Part shown: in pieces, positions 23,136 to 35,989 of the stretch
Position numbering within the stretch: position 1 is the first letter of the stretch
Layout: each line of letters opens with the position of its first letter
DNA from: Zygnema cylindricum
Taxonomy: Eukaryota > Streptophyta > Zygnematophyceae > Zygnematales > Zygnemataceae
Assembly (NCBI GenBank): GCA_037447655.1
Contig: JBBHKE010001824.1
Span: forward strand, 1-58,795
Direction: 5' to 3'
Length of the DNA: 58,795 nucleotides
Position numbers and translations under genes: made by a program
Notes under the pieces: model-generated
Told to the model about the DNA's origin: nothing
Seen by the model: the letters and a program-made list of their open reading frames with translations, nothing else
Database searches by the model: none

Positions 23136-24970
23136 CTTTAGGGAATTGATCATGACAGTGACTTTTTTGGTTGCGCACAATCACTTACGTCATTTTTTCA
23201 AAGATTGTACATTTGAAGTACATATTAGTACAAGTAAAGTACCGTTGAGTTCTAAATTTGAAGATCAATCAGTTGGACAACTTTTACTTTCAAAAAATTG
23301 TTTCTAACCGCTTCAACTTTTGCCGCGCTTGCGAACGTCGACCGTCATAATAAAATTAGCAATTCACACGGCCGACTAACGTTTACGTTAACAAAACTGC
23401 GGCAACCATATGTAAATAAAAGTGATGCAGATAGTCACTTTTTGTCGTTACGTGAGCTCCACGGTGAGAGCACGTTGGCTATTAAGGGTGCGTCTCTATG
23501 TGCCAAAGTAAGGGATTTTTTCTGTCATTTTCGTGTAAAATTTAGAGCCGTACCGCGTAAGTTTCAGCCTTACAAAAAAATAGAAAAAAAGAGAAGTACA
23601 TTTTGCGTCATCATTGAATTTAAGATGTACTACATGTTGTCGTCTTGTGTTCTTCGACCCACGACCACGCCAAAAACCGTCATCTTCAAAATTTTCTTCA
23701 AAATACAGGGCCGATGTGTTTTAAAACAAAGTATTTTTCAAAAACAAATAGGAACACGTATTCGCACTTGTAAATTCTTTTACAAAATTTTAAACGAGTT
23801 CAAGAGCCAGAGAAAGGTACACTGTTCGTTATGTTTTGTTTGTTTGCGTCTATCAAAGTACAAAATTTGTTTTGTTTTGTCGTGTTTCGTTCAGTACGGA
23901 CTTTTCCATTCCAGGGGTCTAAAAACTCAAATGCCATTTGACGAAATCGTGAGAAATCTCTGAGGGCGCCCTAACAAGCCGCACACGCCGCCTCTCTCAC
24001 GTAACCTCGCATTCTCGCGACGTTCAAGGCAATTTTTTACAATTTGGTGCGACATCACAGATTGTACATCGTCGACAGTCGTCATGGGCATTGTCGACGT
24101 ATATAATCGTCACGCCCTTAAGTGACAACTTCGTTTGGTACACATAGGGACACCCGAAATCCGGGTCCGCCAGATCTACGCTAAAAAAACAAAGTAAATT
24201 CTCTAAGTTTGAAGTACATAGAGACGCCCTCTTAAAATTGAAATTTAGTAATCTAAGCTTTACATTGAATTTAGACACAAGTTGAAACAAAACCTTTTTA
24301 AACTGAAGTGCTGTCACTCTTGTACGGAAATATTAAAACGCACGAAACGGAATTTTGTTGTCAATGTAAAAATGTTCATTCGTAGATAGTGTGGTTCGAT
24401 TTCGTCGCGCGTGACGACGCACATTTTTTTCATTTAATTTCAATTGATATTTTCACCCCAGTTTGTTTTATTATAGTTTACAAAGTTGATTTCGTTTCGT
24501 GCGTTTTAATATTTCCGTATAAGACTGGCACTACTTTAGTTTAAAGAGGTTTCATTTCAATTTGCGTCTAAATTTAATGCAACGCTTAGACGACTAAATT
24601 TCAATTTTTCGACTACGTTAAATATCCAACGTGCTCTCCCATCGAGCTCACGTAACGATAAAAAGTGAATGTCTGCAACACTTTTATTTACATGTGGTTG
24701 CTGCGGTTTTATTACCGTAAACGTTCGCTGACCGTGTGAATTGCTAATTTTATTATGACGGTCGACGTTCGCAAGCGCGACAGAAGTTTAAGCGGTTGAA
24801 ACAATATTTTGAAAGACAAAGCTGCCCAACCGATTGACCGTCAAATTTAGAGTCAACGGTAGTTTACTTGTACCAATGTATACTTTAAACGTACAAATTT
24901 TGACATAATGACGTAAGTGAATGTGCGCAACCAAAACACTCACCGCCATGATCAATTCCCTTTCTTTAAC
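23136..24970. repeat. long inverted repeat (foldback element)
   Basis: The left arm (23136-23481 continued at 24236-24353) and the right arm (24489-24970) are diverged reverse complements, sharing for example GGGAATTGATCATG and ATATTAAAACGCACGAAAC. About 135 bp separates them. The left arm is split by the TTAA-flanked insert at 23486. The 221-codon ORF at 23298-23963 straddles this insertion and is not considered a gene. Confidence 0.8.
23486..24231. mobile_element. piggyBac-like TTAA-flanked MITE
   Basis: 746 bp flanked by TTAA (23482-23485, 24232-24235) with related inverted ends GGGTGCGTCTCTATGT and ACATAGAGACGCCCTC. TTAA duplications are diagnostic of piggyBac-type insertion. A second internal end-like sequence near 24150 suggests rearrangement. 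No transposase. Confidence 0.65.
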
Positions 24971-25009
24971 TTTTTAAAATCGAAATTTTACATATGAACT
25001 CGTTTAAAC

Positions 25010-25285
25010 CAAAGTTCAAAAGTAGGCGTATTATGGTAGGCCTTTGGCACGCGCAAGTTGTGTTATGGGCTTTTCCTCTGATCCTCTTAGATCGCTAGGT
25101 TGATCGCTACTTTGATCAGCGAGCGTCTGATGATGTTAATTCTCTATCGAACGATGTGCAACTCAACCGTGTTACTTTTTTTTTCATTTTGCGACCAATA
25201 CAAATTGGGTCTTAAAGTCATATTTTATGTTTTCCGTACAATAGACATATTGTATGGGCCTACTTTCACCTACTTTTGAACTATG
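25010..25285. mobile_element. hAT-like MITE, copy 2
   Basis: Ends CAAAGTTCAAAAGTAGG / CCTACTTTTGAACTATG, with a perfect 8-bp target duplication GTTTAAAC (25002-25009, 25286-25293). 276 bp, no ORF. Confidence 0.85.
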
Positions 25286-25293
25286 GTTTAAAC

Positions 25294-26610
25294 ATTGAAC
25301 ACAATCGTTTCAGCTCTTTGCCTCTCCCTTTTATTTCGTGTTTTGTCTCATTATTGGTTTCTTGGTTGCCCTATCATCGTTTTCTCCCTCCCTGGTCAAC
25401 ATTTCTATTCCATTCCTCGCGGTCGTTTTTTCGGAACAATTTTATAACGTAAGTAACTCATGCTTGTGTCCTCTTATGGGTGTTTAAATGTAAGTATTTG
25501 AGGTTTTGAAGGGGAAAAACTTACAGTTTATCTTTCCATTTTTGCAAGTAAAACCTGCAATAAAGGGATGTACGGCTATCCAGCTGCTATCTAGAAACTT
25601 TAGAAACGTACAATAGAAGACATATACTGGAATGTGGTAGTTGTAAAGCAATGCCTAAAATCAGAACCTATTTTTTCACAAGGTAGTCTTGTTAACACTA
25701 ATTCAAGGCTGTCACAAAATGAATTGCTACCAATGGCAAAAATGTGGTGTTGTGTATTGGCAAGAAATTTATCGTGATAACAACAAATACCGATAGTTAT
25801 CGGTTATTGAACGGTCAGGGGTCCCGATCTATCGCTCTGAGACCAACTAATTCCTTATCGGCGATAATTGGAAAAAATATAGTACGCTGTATAAAAGTAC
25901 TTTATAATATACTGTATTATACTTTTTACTGTATATAGCGTGGCATGTCACGTACAACAAATTGTTCCGTAATCTGTGTAAAGTCATAACGACGGTTCAA
26001 TACGACGGAATAAATCGTACATCCGCACGGTAGGAACTGTACAATAATCGGCAGTAGTTATTTGTATTGGTGTTGTTGCGATAAAAACCAATATTTTTGG
26101 TCTTTTATCGGCAATAACATCGGTTTTGATATATAGTGCCAATGTATTGATTTCGGCAAGCCAAAAAAAGGAGCATATCAATTATCCGTAAAACCCTCCC
26201 AATACGCAACACGACAAAATGCTTCAACTCTAACAGCGGTGAATAGTTTAGTTTGTCAATGTATACAGAATAAAATTTTATAACTTAATATTCTGGTAAA
26301 CATATGCAATAGAAAAACAAATATTTTATTACCTAATATAATAATAGATTTGTAAAATTTAATAACATCTAATAAATTTTATTTAAACTCTTATGTGACT
26401 TTTTAGTGACTTTTTTTGGTACTTATATGATGTTTTATAACCTTTGTGGGACTTTCTTTGGACTTTGGGTCCAACTTGCAAAAAATGTATAATTGTACAT
26501 TTCCAAAATGCACAACTGGTAGATATGCAAAAATGTACAGCTGTAAATGTATAGTTGTATAGCGGGTAAGAAATGTACAGCTAGCAAAAAAAAAAAGATT
26601 TTGTGTTAGT
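25294..26610. other. spacer without supported gene
   Basis: AT-rich sequence with short ORFs of unremarkable composition. I see no domain, splice context or clear repeat. Confidence 0.55.
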
Positions 26611-26613
26611 ATT

Positions 26614-26801
26614 ATTGACATCTTTGTATTATTTTTTTATTAATTTTCAGGTTGTTCTCACCGTCACACTTTATCTTCACAATCATTTTAATATGGAAAG
26701 TGCCCTTATTGACATCTTTGTATTATTTTTTTATTAATTTTCAGGTTGTTCTCATCGTCACACTTTATCTTCACAATCATTTTAATATGGAAAGTGCCCT
26801 T
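26614..26801. repeat. 94-bp tandem duplication containing a splice acceptor
   Basis: Two near-identical 94-bp copies start at 26614 and 26708. Each holds a pyrimidine stretch, TTTTCAG, and the first codons of the small ORF that follows. Confidence 0.9.
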
Positions 26802-26972
26802 GTTGCTCCCATAACCAATAAAATTCCGAATCGATGGCTTCTGAAATCCGCGAATACGGCTGGTTCAGCTCGAATTAAGTATCTACAGTCCCGAGGTTAT
26901 ACAGACAAGAATGGCGAAAAGATTGATATTGAAAAAACAAAGAGAAAACGAAAACCAAGCTCTACCTATTGA
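26787..26972 (+). CDS. small basic hypothetical protein or 3' exon
   Basis: 61 codons from an ATG at 26787; an open frame extends upstream to the acceptor TTTTCAG at about 26752. The translation is not low-complexity (IPNRWLLKSANTAGSARIKY) and ends in a Lys/Arg-rich tail. I do not recognise a family. It may be an exon of a larger gene. Confidence 0.35.
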   Translation: MESALVAPITNKIPNRWLLKSANTAGSARIKYLQSRGYTDKNGEKIDIEKTKRKRKPSSTY

Positions 26973-27660
26973 AACTAGTGAATGAGGAGGTGGGGATGGC
27001 GACAGGCAAGGATTACGATTTCAAGATTATGTTATATATGGGAGGACACTCGAGCATGCCTCTTTTTGTTCAACTACAAAAGAAGCCAAACGAGAGGCTT
27101 TTCTTAGTATAAAAAAGACAAGCTTTTCATAGTATAAAAAAAGACAATATTACCCAGTACATTAACACAATACATGCTATGAATGAGAATTTGGAAGGTA
27201 TTTCTAACCTGTAAAATTATTTTGTGCATATTATTTTTTTATTTTTACGGCTATAATTTTTGTAACATTTAGTGTGCATTAATTAAGTTTCAGTTTTTGG
27301 CATAATTAGTGTGTACTATTACATTTATCCGTTATTAATACGATTGGTGTGTATTTTACAAGTTTCATTTTTTAGCATTATTAGTGTGCAACATTTTCGT
27401 TTGTAGTATTATTCGTGTGCACTATTACATTTTTTTGTGTAATTAATGTGCATGTGTAAAGTTTTCGGGTTTTAGTACAATTAGCGTGTATTATTGCAAC
27501 TTTTAATTTTTATAACATTTTGAACAAACAATAAGTGTTATATATAACACTATTTTAGAAAACGTCGTTGTTGTTTTGTGAGTGTTTTAAATAAAATTGC
27601 CAAACTTTGGATGTTTTTTTGAGTTTTTAACAACTATTAAATTGTTTAAAAAAATGGCGG

Positions 27661-28306
27661 GTCGATAAAAAAGAGAAGATGAGGCTTGCAATTTTTCTTC
27701 AATATATAAAGAAAACAAAGGGGAAAAAAATCGAAAGTCATGGCCGAACATTGGATGAACCATGGTTGGACACAATTGTAATTCAACAAGCGTCAATAGA
27801 CGCTTTTATAGTGGAGTACCAAAATCAGGTGTGTAGTCATATGGTTTTATAAAGACATACAAATTACTTATGTAAAAAGCAAATAAATTTATAATTACAG
27901 AGTGAAAGTGAAAGATATATATAGATAGAGAAAAATAAAAAGAAGGATAAAGAGATAGAGAGTAAAAAGTAATAAAACATAAGAAAAAGAATCCATTGAT
28001 GTTGTGCATGGAACTGGTTACTAAGTTTTGTACATGTTTATTTATTTTAGTTTTGATTTATTTTGTTTGCAAAATATTTATCATGTCTTTTTACATATTA
28101 AGATTTATTTTTTTATGTTTTAATCTAAACAACAACATTTGTTGTTTTGTTTTTTCTATTTCAGCCAATAGGTTTCCTATCTGCGTTTATAAAAACATTT
28201 GCGTTTATAAAAACATTGGTGTTTTTTCAAAAAACACAGTATACGATTTTGGGGATAGCACTAGAGGACATAAGAAAAGGTCCACGAACAAAATCGATTT
28301 TAAAAT
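27661..28306 (+). CDS. possible two-exon hypothetical protein fragment
   Basis: An open frame to 27829 ends AATCAG before GTGTGT. A second frame starts after TATTTCAG at 28164 and ends TGA at about 28306, and phase 0 fits on both sides. Readable pieces are DEPWLDTIVIQQASIDAFIV and ILGIALEDIRKGPRTKSILK. The first exon's own start is unclear. The second contains a 17-bp tandem duplication (GCGTTTATAAAAACATT). No family recognised. Confidence 0.25.
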
Positions 28307-28548
28307 GAATCGTTCGAAAGACGGACATGAGATGTAAAAAACCAAACCTTAGATCGACAATGCGGAGTAGTTGGTGACGGCTATAATAGAAAACAACCCC
28401 AAAATATGAGCATCAAGTGGCTTGAATCCTCCGCTACATTAGATGTTGGATTCGCACGTGAATGCCGGTTCAATACGGGGTAGAATGTGATACGTCACAC
28501 TCAAAGCCGTCTAAAATAATTAGGTACGGACCCGTCAGACTCTATATC

Positions 28549-28621
28549 GAGCTGGTGGCACAGTGGTTAGTGCGCTAACAGCTCAAGTCAGAGGCCCCAG
28601 GTTCAAGCCCTGGTCGGCTCA
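28549..28621 (+). tRNA. tRNA-like sequence (Glu CTC by position), possible SINE head
   Basis: Folds as a 73-nt cloverleaf: acceptor GAGCTGG/TCGGCTC (with wobbles), D stem GCAC/GTGC, anticodon stem CTAAC/GTCAG with one A-C mismatch, T arm CCAGG TTCAAGC CCTGG, discriminator A, then TTTT within six bases. By position the anticodon is CTC, but base 33 is G instead of the near-invariant U. A tRNA pseudogene or SINE head is more likely than a working gene. Confidence 0.6.
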
Positions 28622-29150
28622 GTTTTCGCTAGTATGGGACATAGCGAATCCCGGATTTCACGGAAATCGACATTAGAAAACTTGTATGAGAATATGTTAG
28701 CTCGTGTTATAACTTTGTTTAACATTTTGCAGCAGGTAGAGGTGAAAGTGATAGAGTAGTCATTTTGTGCGATTTGTTCTAGATAAAGATTGAAAGTGTG
28801 GGATTGACGCTATGCCACATGTTGGGTTTCCTTGATATGAACAAGAAAACCAACAAGGTAAGTGACGAAGGTCCCAGGTTCAAGCCCTGGCCGGCTCACT
28901 TTTCCTTAGTATGGGACATACCGAATCCCGGATTTCACGGAAATCAACATTAGAAAATTTGTATGAGAATATGTTAGCTCGTGTTATAACTTTGTTCACA
29001 CATTTTGTAGTAGGGAGAGGTGAAAGTGCTAGAGTTGTCATTTTGTGCGATTTGTTTTGGATGGAGATTGAAAGTGTGGGATTGACGCCATGCCACATGT
29101 TGGGTTTCCTTAATATGAACAAGAAAACCAACAAGGTAAGTGACGAAATT
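28596..29150 (+). repeat. two tandem 277-bp units starting in the T arm of the tRNA-like sequence
   Basis: Units start at 28596 and 28873 and are about 90% identical. Each has the tRNA 3' half, then GTATGGGACATA, and ends at AAACCAACAAGGTAAGTGACG, which resembles a 5' splice site. The second unit keeps an 81-codon ORF (28911-29156) that the first has lost to stops. Whether it is coding is unclear. Confidence 0.75.
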
Positions 29151-29159
29151 TCTTAAAAA

Positions 29160-31413
29160 AAAAAATAGTTTTTTGAAAAAAATTAGGGTTTACTTGTTTT
29201 GTGATTTTATTGTTAATTGGTTTATTTTTCCTTTGTCATTTTTGGAGAGTCATGTATTTTTGATGTCATTTTTGTGACACATTGAATATGCTTTTTTTTT
29301 AATGTTGTGATAAGAAACTTATCGGTTTAAATGCAAAATGGTCGTAAAGAACACCTTACAGTTATACGAAACAAAGATTGGGGTGTTTGTCTAGTTGGCG
29401 TAATAACCATGTGGCTTTTATATGTCTTTCATATGAAAAAAGACACTGGTTGGGGCTGCCTATATTTTTCTTCTAGAGAATCTTGGCAATATTTCACAAC
29501 CATCTCCTTATTTATTTGTGTGTTTTGCTTACCAAACAAACTCACATAGCATGTTGCAATTTTGAAATTGAAACAATTTTTACATATTCTAACATTATTG
29601 TAATATTTGTTGATTTTTTTTTGACACGTATGATCTGTATTTATTTCTAAAAGCCTCCAACAACGACAATGCATTAGACTATGATACTCATCTAAGCCTC
29701 ATACAAGTTATATTCATGTGTTTCGATATCCTATCCAACTCTAAAACGCATGCGATTTAAACTGAATATGCGGCATGTCGAACAACAGACACAAAATTAA
29801 AATGAGATAGAAGGCAAACACGTGTTGTTGCCATTGAACTATTAAATTTTCACATGTTAACTTATCTCAATGTTCACACGGACGACAATGCTCTCAATGG
29901 ACGGAGTATGCCAACTGGTTGTTTTCGATAAAATTTAGCCGGTTTTTTTAAATACAATTTCACGTGCAAACGCGGTTGTATTAAATCATTTGTTGTACCT
30001 TTTACTTATAAAAGTACAATTTTGCATGATCAAACATCGACCGTATTCCACACAATTTAAAACAAACCTTAATTAGAATTATTAACACACATTTGTATTA
30101 TTTTCAAACGCCATTAACAATGACAATGCATTGGACTATCATATTCATCTAAGCCTCATACAAGCTATGTTCATATGTTTCAGTATCCTATCCAACTCAA
30201 AAACGCATGTGATGATAGGTGCATATGTTTGGGTATCCTATCCAACACTAAAACGCGTGCGATGACAGGTGCAGGTGCCAAAACTGCACAGAGCAAGGAG
30301 TAATAAACTAAACATTCAATGTTTACAATTTTTTGTAATAATACTATACGTCTTCATTTGTTGTAAAATTGTGTTTTTTATATTTGGGTATCAATTTTTG
30401 TGTAGTGATATAAGTATTTTTCTTAGGGTGAACAGAGCTTAAATGTCTCAAAGAATCTTATGGTTAGACCCATTGAGTTTTAGTAATAACTATACAAGTG
30501 AGGGAAAAGAGAGGGAGAAAAACAATATATCATAAATTAAGTTGAAAAAAAAAAATCAAAACAAATAAACTTTACCTTTTGCGGAAAAAAAAAAAACAAG
30601 TTTATCTTTTTGAGGTCAAACAAGAGTTAAACAATGTTGCAAGACTTAACTTTTTTTTCTTTCTATCTTTGAAATAAAATTAAAATAAGTAAAGTAAAAA
30701 TAAAAATATTTGTAAAATCAAAAAATAATAACAATAATAATAATAATATGAGCATCGTTACACCTTGTAGTCATAACAATTGCCCAAAATTTCAACTTGG
30801 ATAATGTATAATTTGTTTTAACGGTATTTTTGTTGATTCAATTGAAAGACAAAAGTTTCATTTTTATGTTTTTTTTAAATATTGCATGCATATGTATGTT
30901 TTGTTTAACACAAGTTTTTTTGATAAACATTTCAATTGGCATTTGTTCAAGTAACCAAAAGTGTCATCTTATCTCTATCTATTCTTCCTCCTCTCTTCAC
31001 TCTCTTTCATGTTTTCCTCTTTTCACTCCCTTTTCCGTCTCCCTCTTTCTTGCACTCTCTTTCTTCATTCATTAAACATTGTGAATCATCATATCACACT
31101 GTCGTTAGTCAATTTTTTTGATACCACCTTCCTTCATTAATTTTATACAGCACGCACACATTGGTGCACGTTTTATCATTCAATGAAAATGAGTATTTAA
31201 AATTGTTATTAACACATTTTGTCATTAATTTTATACAACGCGTGCTCCTATTCATTACACGCTTTAAATCAATATATCACAGTGTTGTTAGTTAATTTCG
31301 TCAATCAGAAATAAAAATATAAAGAGGGTAAAAAGAGATAGGGTTAAAATGGAATGATAAAGAAGGGAGAGAGTGAAAGATGCAAAAATATAAGAGTAAA
31401 AAAAAAAAGAGGG

Positions 31414-31456
<43 letters not shown>

Positions 31457-33400
31457 GATGGGACTAAAACAAAAAAAGGAAAAAAAAAAAGAAAAATTAC
31501 GAAAGACAATAAAACAAAAATGGCACAACAGAAAAAATAGGGAGAAAACAAAATGGCACAAAAAAAAAAGGGAAAAAAAGAGATATACACAGAAGGAGAT
31601 AGAGAAAAAGAGTGATATGCAAAATTATTGGGAAAAGCATAGAATGAATAGATATGCAAAAGTATTGGGAAAAAGATATAGGGAATTGAGAAATTTCTAT
31701 GTTGTGATATAAATATTATTCTTGGGGTGAACCGGGTTTCACAAATAACACGCATAGGCCGTTAGATGAGTGCTCAACGTACTTGTCATATTTGACGTCG
31801 ATACATTTTTAGGTATTACTCGTACAAACACGATTTGAAAATGATAAGAATACATATATTTTATATCGAGATGGAATCGATGTTCCGAGATGCCTCATTG
31901 AGCGTACCTTTTGTTTGGGTAGGCGGTGCTTCATGTGATGTGAAACATGTTTTTTTTTTCTTGTACAAACAAATAACAATAAAATGACAAAAAAATAGAT
32001 AATTAAAAATCACGTGGGAAATACAAATTGAAAGAAAAAAAAAGCTAAACTGAACTTAATGTTATAGTAGCATGATGTTTGGTATTATACAGACGCTAAC
32101 CTATCAGTCGACGCGTGATTTTTCAAATCAAGTACAAAGATGTAAAAAATTTGTGCATATAAGTACGGGGTAAAAGGTTACAAACGAATCAAAACGTTAG
32201 ATCGGTACATTTTGGGTAACCAATCGTCGAGTGGTATCAATAAAAACAAATCTTTAATATTTTTGTATTGTACAATATTGTGGATTTGGCATTCAACGCC
32301 AATTTATGTATCAATTTCCTTACCAGTACGTTGTGAAGGCACTAACACCATTTTAAACATCTATGTCGTAGCGTAGAGTGACGTACTTGTGAGGCTAAGA
32401 AATTGTACTTAACTTACATATTATAATGAAATTTAAAATTATTTTGGGTTTTTTTACGCAATTTTTTGGTTTACATCATTCATTTATTGCTATTTCACGG
32501 TCCAAAATGTTTTCTAATAAGTCGTCTTGCACATACAATTGTAGGATTCAACTTTAACAGGAATTGAAAGTTGTTGGATATTAAATGTACAATAACATTG
32601 AAAGTTTTCGGATATAAAAAGTATGATAACATTGGAGGTTGTCGAATATAAAAAGTACGATAGCATTTTAAATAGGATGACACGTTAACAATTAGATTAC
32701 CACGAGAGACATTGTCAAGCCACATATTTGAAATCTACGGAAATGGCCATCCAATGTACGCATTTTTTTTTCGTATCCGTTTTAACTTATGTTTGTTTAC
32801 TTTAATTGTCACCATTATTCTTAAATTTTATGCCATAGTTTGAACCAAATTTGAAATCTCTATGACCATTCTGAAAGTAAGAAACAAAATTGTAACAAAA
32901 TGGATTTTACAATGAAATTTTCACTCAAGTTTTAAATATAATATTATTATAATCTTTTTCATCCATAAATAATAAATTTTTTGTATTCCCTCATTTATTA
33001 TTTTTGTATCCCCTTTTCTCTCTCACCTTTTTTTACCTTCTTTTATCTTTTTTGTCTTTTTTTCTCTCGCTATTGTTTATTTTTCTCCCTTTCTCCCTCT
33101 CATTTTTTTTTCTTTCATTCATCATATTCACTCATGCTTTTTTTTTCCAATTTCTCTTTATTTTCTAATTTTTTTTGTCCTTCTCTTACTTCTTATCTTC
33201 TTTCTCTTTCTCATCTACCTTGTCCTCGTTCTCATTCACTTTTTTTTTTCAATTCACCTCTCTCACTTTTTTTTTCATTTTTCTTCTTCTCTTCGTTCTC
33301 TCCCTTCTCCTTTTTTTTCATTTTCCTCCACTTTATTTCTTCTATTTACTCATTTGTTCTTCTTTTTATTTCCTTCTCCTTGTTGCTCTGTGTAGGTCAT
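29160..33400. other. AT-rich spacer with local repeats
   Basis: No supported gene. It contains a roughly 100-bp duplication (29655 and 30118, both with GACAATGCATT and CCTATCCAACTC), GATATAA...TCTTRGGGTGAAC at about 30408 and 31704, a GA repeat at 31418-31451, a copy (32095-32330) of sequence also at 19990-20210, and a CT/TTC-rich stretch at 33000-33390. Confidence 0.6.
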
Positions 33401-34210
33401 CTGAGGTAACGGGAAGAGATTCCCCTAGCCACAGATAGCTTACACTGGCCACAGGTTAATACATGCAAAGGGGCTTTAGGGAGTCATAGAAGATTAGACA
33501 GGAAAGATGGGAAAGAGTACAGAGGGGTATAAATAGCAAACAGATGAAGTAGACAAATAGAAAAAATAGAAGCATTCGAAAGCCATAGCTTTAATAAATA
33601 ATCCATTTAGGACAAAAGTGTTACAAAAGGACTTTCTAATAAAGCCATTTTATTATTGTCTTACTTGTCTATGTCTCGAATGCTTGTTTTGATATTAATC
33701 GATGAAGGGTGTTTCTTCTTGTCTATCCTGAGTGCTTTTATACTCTAATGTTGTCTGTCTACATAAACCACTCTTTAATGTGGTCCAATGAAATGATGCC
33801 TACACATGCTTATTCACGTGAACCTAAATATGTACAACTGCATGATTGTAATAATGGTATGACTCCACATAGTCGGAATCCTGACGTCCGCCCGTACAAA
33901 TAGTACTGTTCAACAATTTGACGCTGGTCACAAAAAATCGGCAATACCCGATATTGCCCAAAATCGCCGATAAAATCAACACTCCCACTCTAGTTTACGG
34001 CAATATGGGTTTGCGTAAAAGATCGCTTTGAAGTAACTGGGTCGATTCAAAGTCGCCCATAGATACAAAAGTCGCACTGATCCATGCCAATGGAAATTGC
34101 CGGGTGTCCGTTTGAACTGTGAACCTGTATGGCGTGAAATTTTGAAGGTATGAAATTTCCTCCCACTTTCGCGTGTGAACATGTTTCGTCACACGTGGAC
34201 AAGTTTTTCA
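33400..34210. other. spacer without supported gene
   Basis: Contains TATAAATAG at about 33528 and several A/T-rich blocks. The ORFs are short and unrecognised. Confidence 0.5.
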
Positions 34211-34211
34211 T

Positions 34212-34712
34212 TTAAACTTTGGAATCCGATGGGATTCCCTCATGATGAGACACGTGGAGCTCATCTGCTTGATGTGTGAGTTCAATTCTCCCATATCCGT
34301 CGATCTCTGGTTTCGTAATCCTCGAAGATTGTGGATTCAATAGGGTGGGTTTTAATGTCTCCTCATATGTACCTCGTTTGTCTCTAACTGGATGGTCTTT
34401 GACCGTTGATAATTCTGGGTGGTCGTCGTCCGTTGAAAAATCTTGAAGTAAATGCATGAAATTTGCCATTGTAATCGAACGGCCCTCGCTGTTCCTTGAT
34501 TTTGTTCCAACGCTGTGGATTGCGATCGTGGATTTCAACCTCACGTGGTTGTCGCCAATCCTACGTTTCACGTATGATTTGTCGTTTCCCACTAATGAAA
34601 AGCTTTGGTGTCGTGACGTCGTATGCGTTTTTGGCGGCGCATATGGCAAAGTCTTATTTGGCCGAGACTTCGTTGTACTTTGATGTACAGTTAGATTTAG
34701 AGCAAGGGTCAT
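34212..34712 (-). CDS. hypothetical protein, 166 codons
   Basis: Open frame starting MTLALNLTVHQSTTKSRPNK and ending TAA. Polar, no membrane segment, no recognised domain. It lies next to other unrecognised minus ORFs and transposon debris, so it may be a retroelement gag fragment. Overlapping plus-strand ORFs are shorter. Confidence 0.3.
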   Translation of the reverse strand: MTLALNLTVHQSTTKSRPNKTLPYAPPKTHTTSRHQSFSLVGNDKSYVKRRIGDNHVRLKSTIAIHSVGTKSRNSEGRSITMANFMHLLQDFSTDDDHPELSTVKDHPVRDKRGTYEETLKPTLLNPQSSRITKPEIDGYGRIELTHQADELHVSHHEGIPSDSKV

Positions 34713-35041
34713 GAATGAAGGTTCGAATTCGATCGTGCGCCTTCGCCGCGATTCAGGGAAGGTACCCTCAATGAGTACGAAATCATCCTTTGAGTTGGCG
34801 TCAACGGTACTTATGCCAACTTTTCTAGGGTAAGATCAATTTTCCTAACTTTCCCTTTCTCCTGCCTGTTTGCCCCTCTCCTCCTCTCTAAGTTCCCTTT
34901 CTCCCCTTAGCGTTTCCTTTCGCGCTTTCCTCTTTTTCTTAAGTCTTTTTGCCGATGCTACACCTCCTCCCTTCCTTCCTTTGCTTCCTTTCGAAGCCGC
35001 TGTCTGTCTTCCAATCTGATTTCTATATGATTTCTGTTAGT

Positions 35042-35440
35042 CTACAGGCTGAAAATGGACATTGAGGTGGGATTAGGAGTTAGGGTTAGGGTTTTTGTTT
35101 CCGGCTCTTCCACGTGTTCCGCTGCGATCTTTATGGTAGGATGCTCCGTCTGCACCTGCTTGGTGATTGGAATGGGATGTGGATGAATCTGAGCCACCAA
35201 TTTTTCTTCCTCCTCAAGGTGAGTGTAATTTGCTCCTTCCTTGGCTGTTTGCTGGATTGATTCTGTTTCCATAGCATTTCCCAGCAATGTATCTTTGAAT
35301 GACCTGTATTTAAGTATTCCTCTATCCACTTTCACCTCCTCAAACATTTGGGTTTCCTTGCTCGCATATTTGGTGGTGAACTCGGTGGATTTCTCTGAGG
35401 TGCATAGTGGAGGAGATCTGAAATCTCCCACTTTTGCCAA
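35042..35440 (-). CDS. hypothetical protein, possible LINE ORF1 remnant
   Basis: 132 codons. The piece GILKYRSFKDTLLGNA resembles the start of some plant LINE ORF1/gag-like proteins, but this is a weak impression from a short stretch. The C-terminus encodes TLTLTPNPTS from a TTAGGG-like run. A partly overlapping minus ORF (35332-35565) may be its frame-shifted upstream part. Confidence 0.3.
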   Translation of the reverse strand: MAKVGDFRSPPLCTSEKSTEFTTKYASKETQMFEEVKVDRGILKYRSFKDTLLGNAMETESIQQTAKEGANYTHLEEEEKLVAQIHPHPIPITKQVQTEHPTIKIAAEHVEEPETKTLTLTPNPTSMSIFSL

Positions 35441-35989
35441 GCTGTAAGGTAATTTTCGGCCAATTCTCTCCTTTGATTACTCCCACTATTTCGAATTTTT
35501 GCGTGCAGCAAATATATGCTAGGAGTCTTTTTGAAGTTTACCTTTTGATCTCCAATCTTCTCCACTTGAATGAGTTGTGTTGTTTTGGAAAGCTTTAGTC
35601 CTCTCTATGCCTCGAGTGTGAGGGAGAGAGAGTTTCACGACTTAGCATATGTTTGGTTATAAGTTCGTTTCATTACACACCAGAATTGATGTTCCACTAG
35701 ATCGGTAGGGAGTACACCTTTGTATACACTCGCGAGACACAAGTCACTACAAGAAAGAGGACACTACAAGAATGAGGACACTCCAGAATATCCAATTGTT
35801 TGTGCATAGATACACTTGAGGACAAAATGGCACATGGAGATTTGTCTACGGTGCCGAATGTGATATGTACGCGGCTGAGGGAGACCGCCGAAAAATGCTG
35901 GTCCGTGTGAGCCACATACACGACAAATGACGTGGCATATAGAATCCTACTCCTTTGTAAATATCTAGTTAAGTAGATTTTTGTCTTTG

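Noticed and set aside
23298-23963. 221-codon plus-strand ORF
   Set aside because: It runs from a foldback arm across the TTAA junction into the inserted MITE, has no recognisable domain, and the matching opposite arm is not open in the same way.
31288-31755. 155-codon minus ORF and its plus-strand counterpart
   Set aside because: Built on GA/CT microsatellite with Phe/Leu/Ser bias; no domain.
32981-33438. Phe/Ser-rich ORFs
   Set aside because: CT/TTC-rich simple sequence without splice or domain evidence.
34212-34714. Overlapping ORFs on both strands as two genes
   Set aside because: Only the longer minus frame is listed, at low confidence; the plus frames show no independent support.
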